From positions 1 through 12,655 of the forward strand of contig DIVD01000086.1 of the NCBI GenBank assembly GCA_002423245.1: DNA of 12,655 nucleotides, in the 5' to 3' direction. Under the pieces are notes generated by a model. It was given only the letters and a program-made list of their open reading frames with translations. It searched no databases and was not told the DNA's origin. Below, in pieces: positions 12,561 to 12,655 of the stretch (its first letter is position 1; every line of letters starts with the position of its first letter). Position numbers and translations under genes: made by a program. This DNA is from Rhodobacteraceae bacterium UBA6141 (GTDB taxonomy: Bacteria > Pseudomonadota > Alphaproteobacteria > Rhodobacterales > Rhodobacteraceae).

Positions 12561-12655
12561 GCCGATTCGCGCGGCGGTGCCGGCGCCGGACCCATTCCAC
12601 CATCCGCCCGGCGGCGCCGGGTCCGCCTGCGTCGCGCGGGGAGCCTTGCGTCGGG
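12561..12655. other. Unassigned window end
   Basis: I see no supported gene here. The only structure is a weak 7-bp inverted repeat CGGACCC (12587-12593) and GGGTCCG (12619-12625) with a 25-nt loop. A gene could begin beyond the edge. Confidence 0.5.

Noticed and set aside
1..12655. A mobile element, phage remnant, CRISPR array or toxin-antitoxin system
   Set aside because: No integrase, transposase, phage-like genes, long terminal inverted repeats or regularly spaced repeat-spacer units were seen. Composition is even across the window.

Overview
The window is very GC-rich with strongly G/C-biased third codon positions. The proteins look like those of a Rhodobacteraceae-type alphaproteobacterium (Rhodobacter/Paracoccus relatives). 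That placement rests on protein resemblance, codon bias and the style of the intergenic sequence; it was not tested by phylogeny. Everything looks chromosomal. I see no transposase, phage gene, tRNA, rRNA or CRISPR array.

Layout. (1) 1-1191 holds the 3' nine-tenths of rimO (ribosomal protein S12 methylthiotransferase) on the + strand; its 5' end lies outside the window. (2) 1368-1733 (-) encodes a PRC-barrel protein, convergent with rimO, preceded by a sequence matching the alphaproteobacterial general-stress (EcfG) promoter consensus. (3) 1906-5310 (-) is a tight three-gene signalling operon, read from 5310 downwards: a stand-alone receiver protein, a small two-helix membrane protein with an acidic repeat tail, and a large SLC5-STAC-histidine kinase. 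The second and third genes are separated by 4 nt and a 1-nt overlap from what precedes them, and a TTGACA promoter lies upstream. (4) 5462-11352 is a pyrimidine-degradation region: a RutR-like TetR regulator (-), a divergent omega-amino acid:pyruvate aminotransferase (+), an interruption by a 36-aa peptide gene and a cold-shock gene (both -), then an N-carbamoyl-beta-alanine/N-carbamoyl amino acid amidohydrolase and dihydropyrimidinase (+). (5) 11442-12524 (-) is a PA0069-family radical SAM protein with a promoter placed so that its mRNA is probably leaderless.

How the genes work together. Dihydropyrimidinase opens dihydrouracil, the amidohydrolase releases beta-alanine, and the aminotransferase converts beta-alanine to malonate semialdehyde. 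These are steps 2-4 of reductive pyrimidine catabolism. The first enzyme (dihydropyrimidine dehydrogenase) is not in the window. The strongest new observation is that the two separate promoters of this pathway share one design: a TTGA(C/A) -35 box, a 16-bp spacer, the same TAGCGTG -10 region, and a TGACC-N4-GGTCA palindrome over the expected start point. That palindrome matches the core of the E. coli RutR operator, and a RutR-like regulator gene lies beside it.

A second theme is short tandem repeats of 13-16 bp at gene 3' ends (1314-1370, 7673-7716, 11356-11437), plus one 15-bp repeat inside a coding region (4625-4699). The longest gene-free stretch, 8164-8511, is filled by the cold-shock leader and promoter and by the divergent amidohydrolase promoter and operator. 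The last 95 bases (12561-12655) hold nothing I can support.
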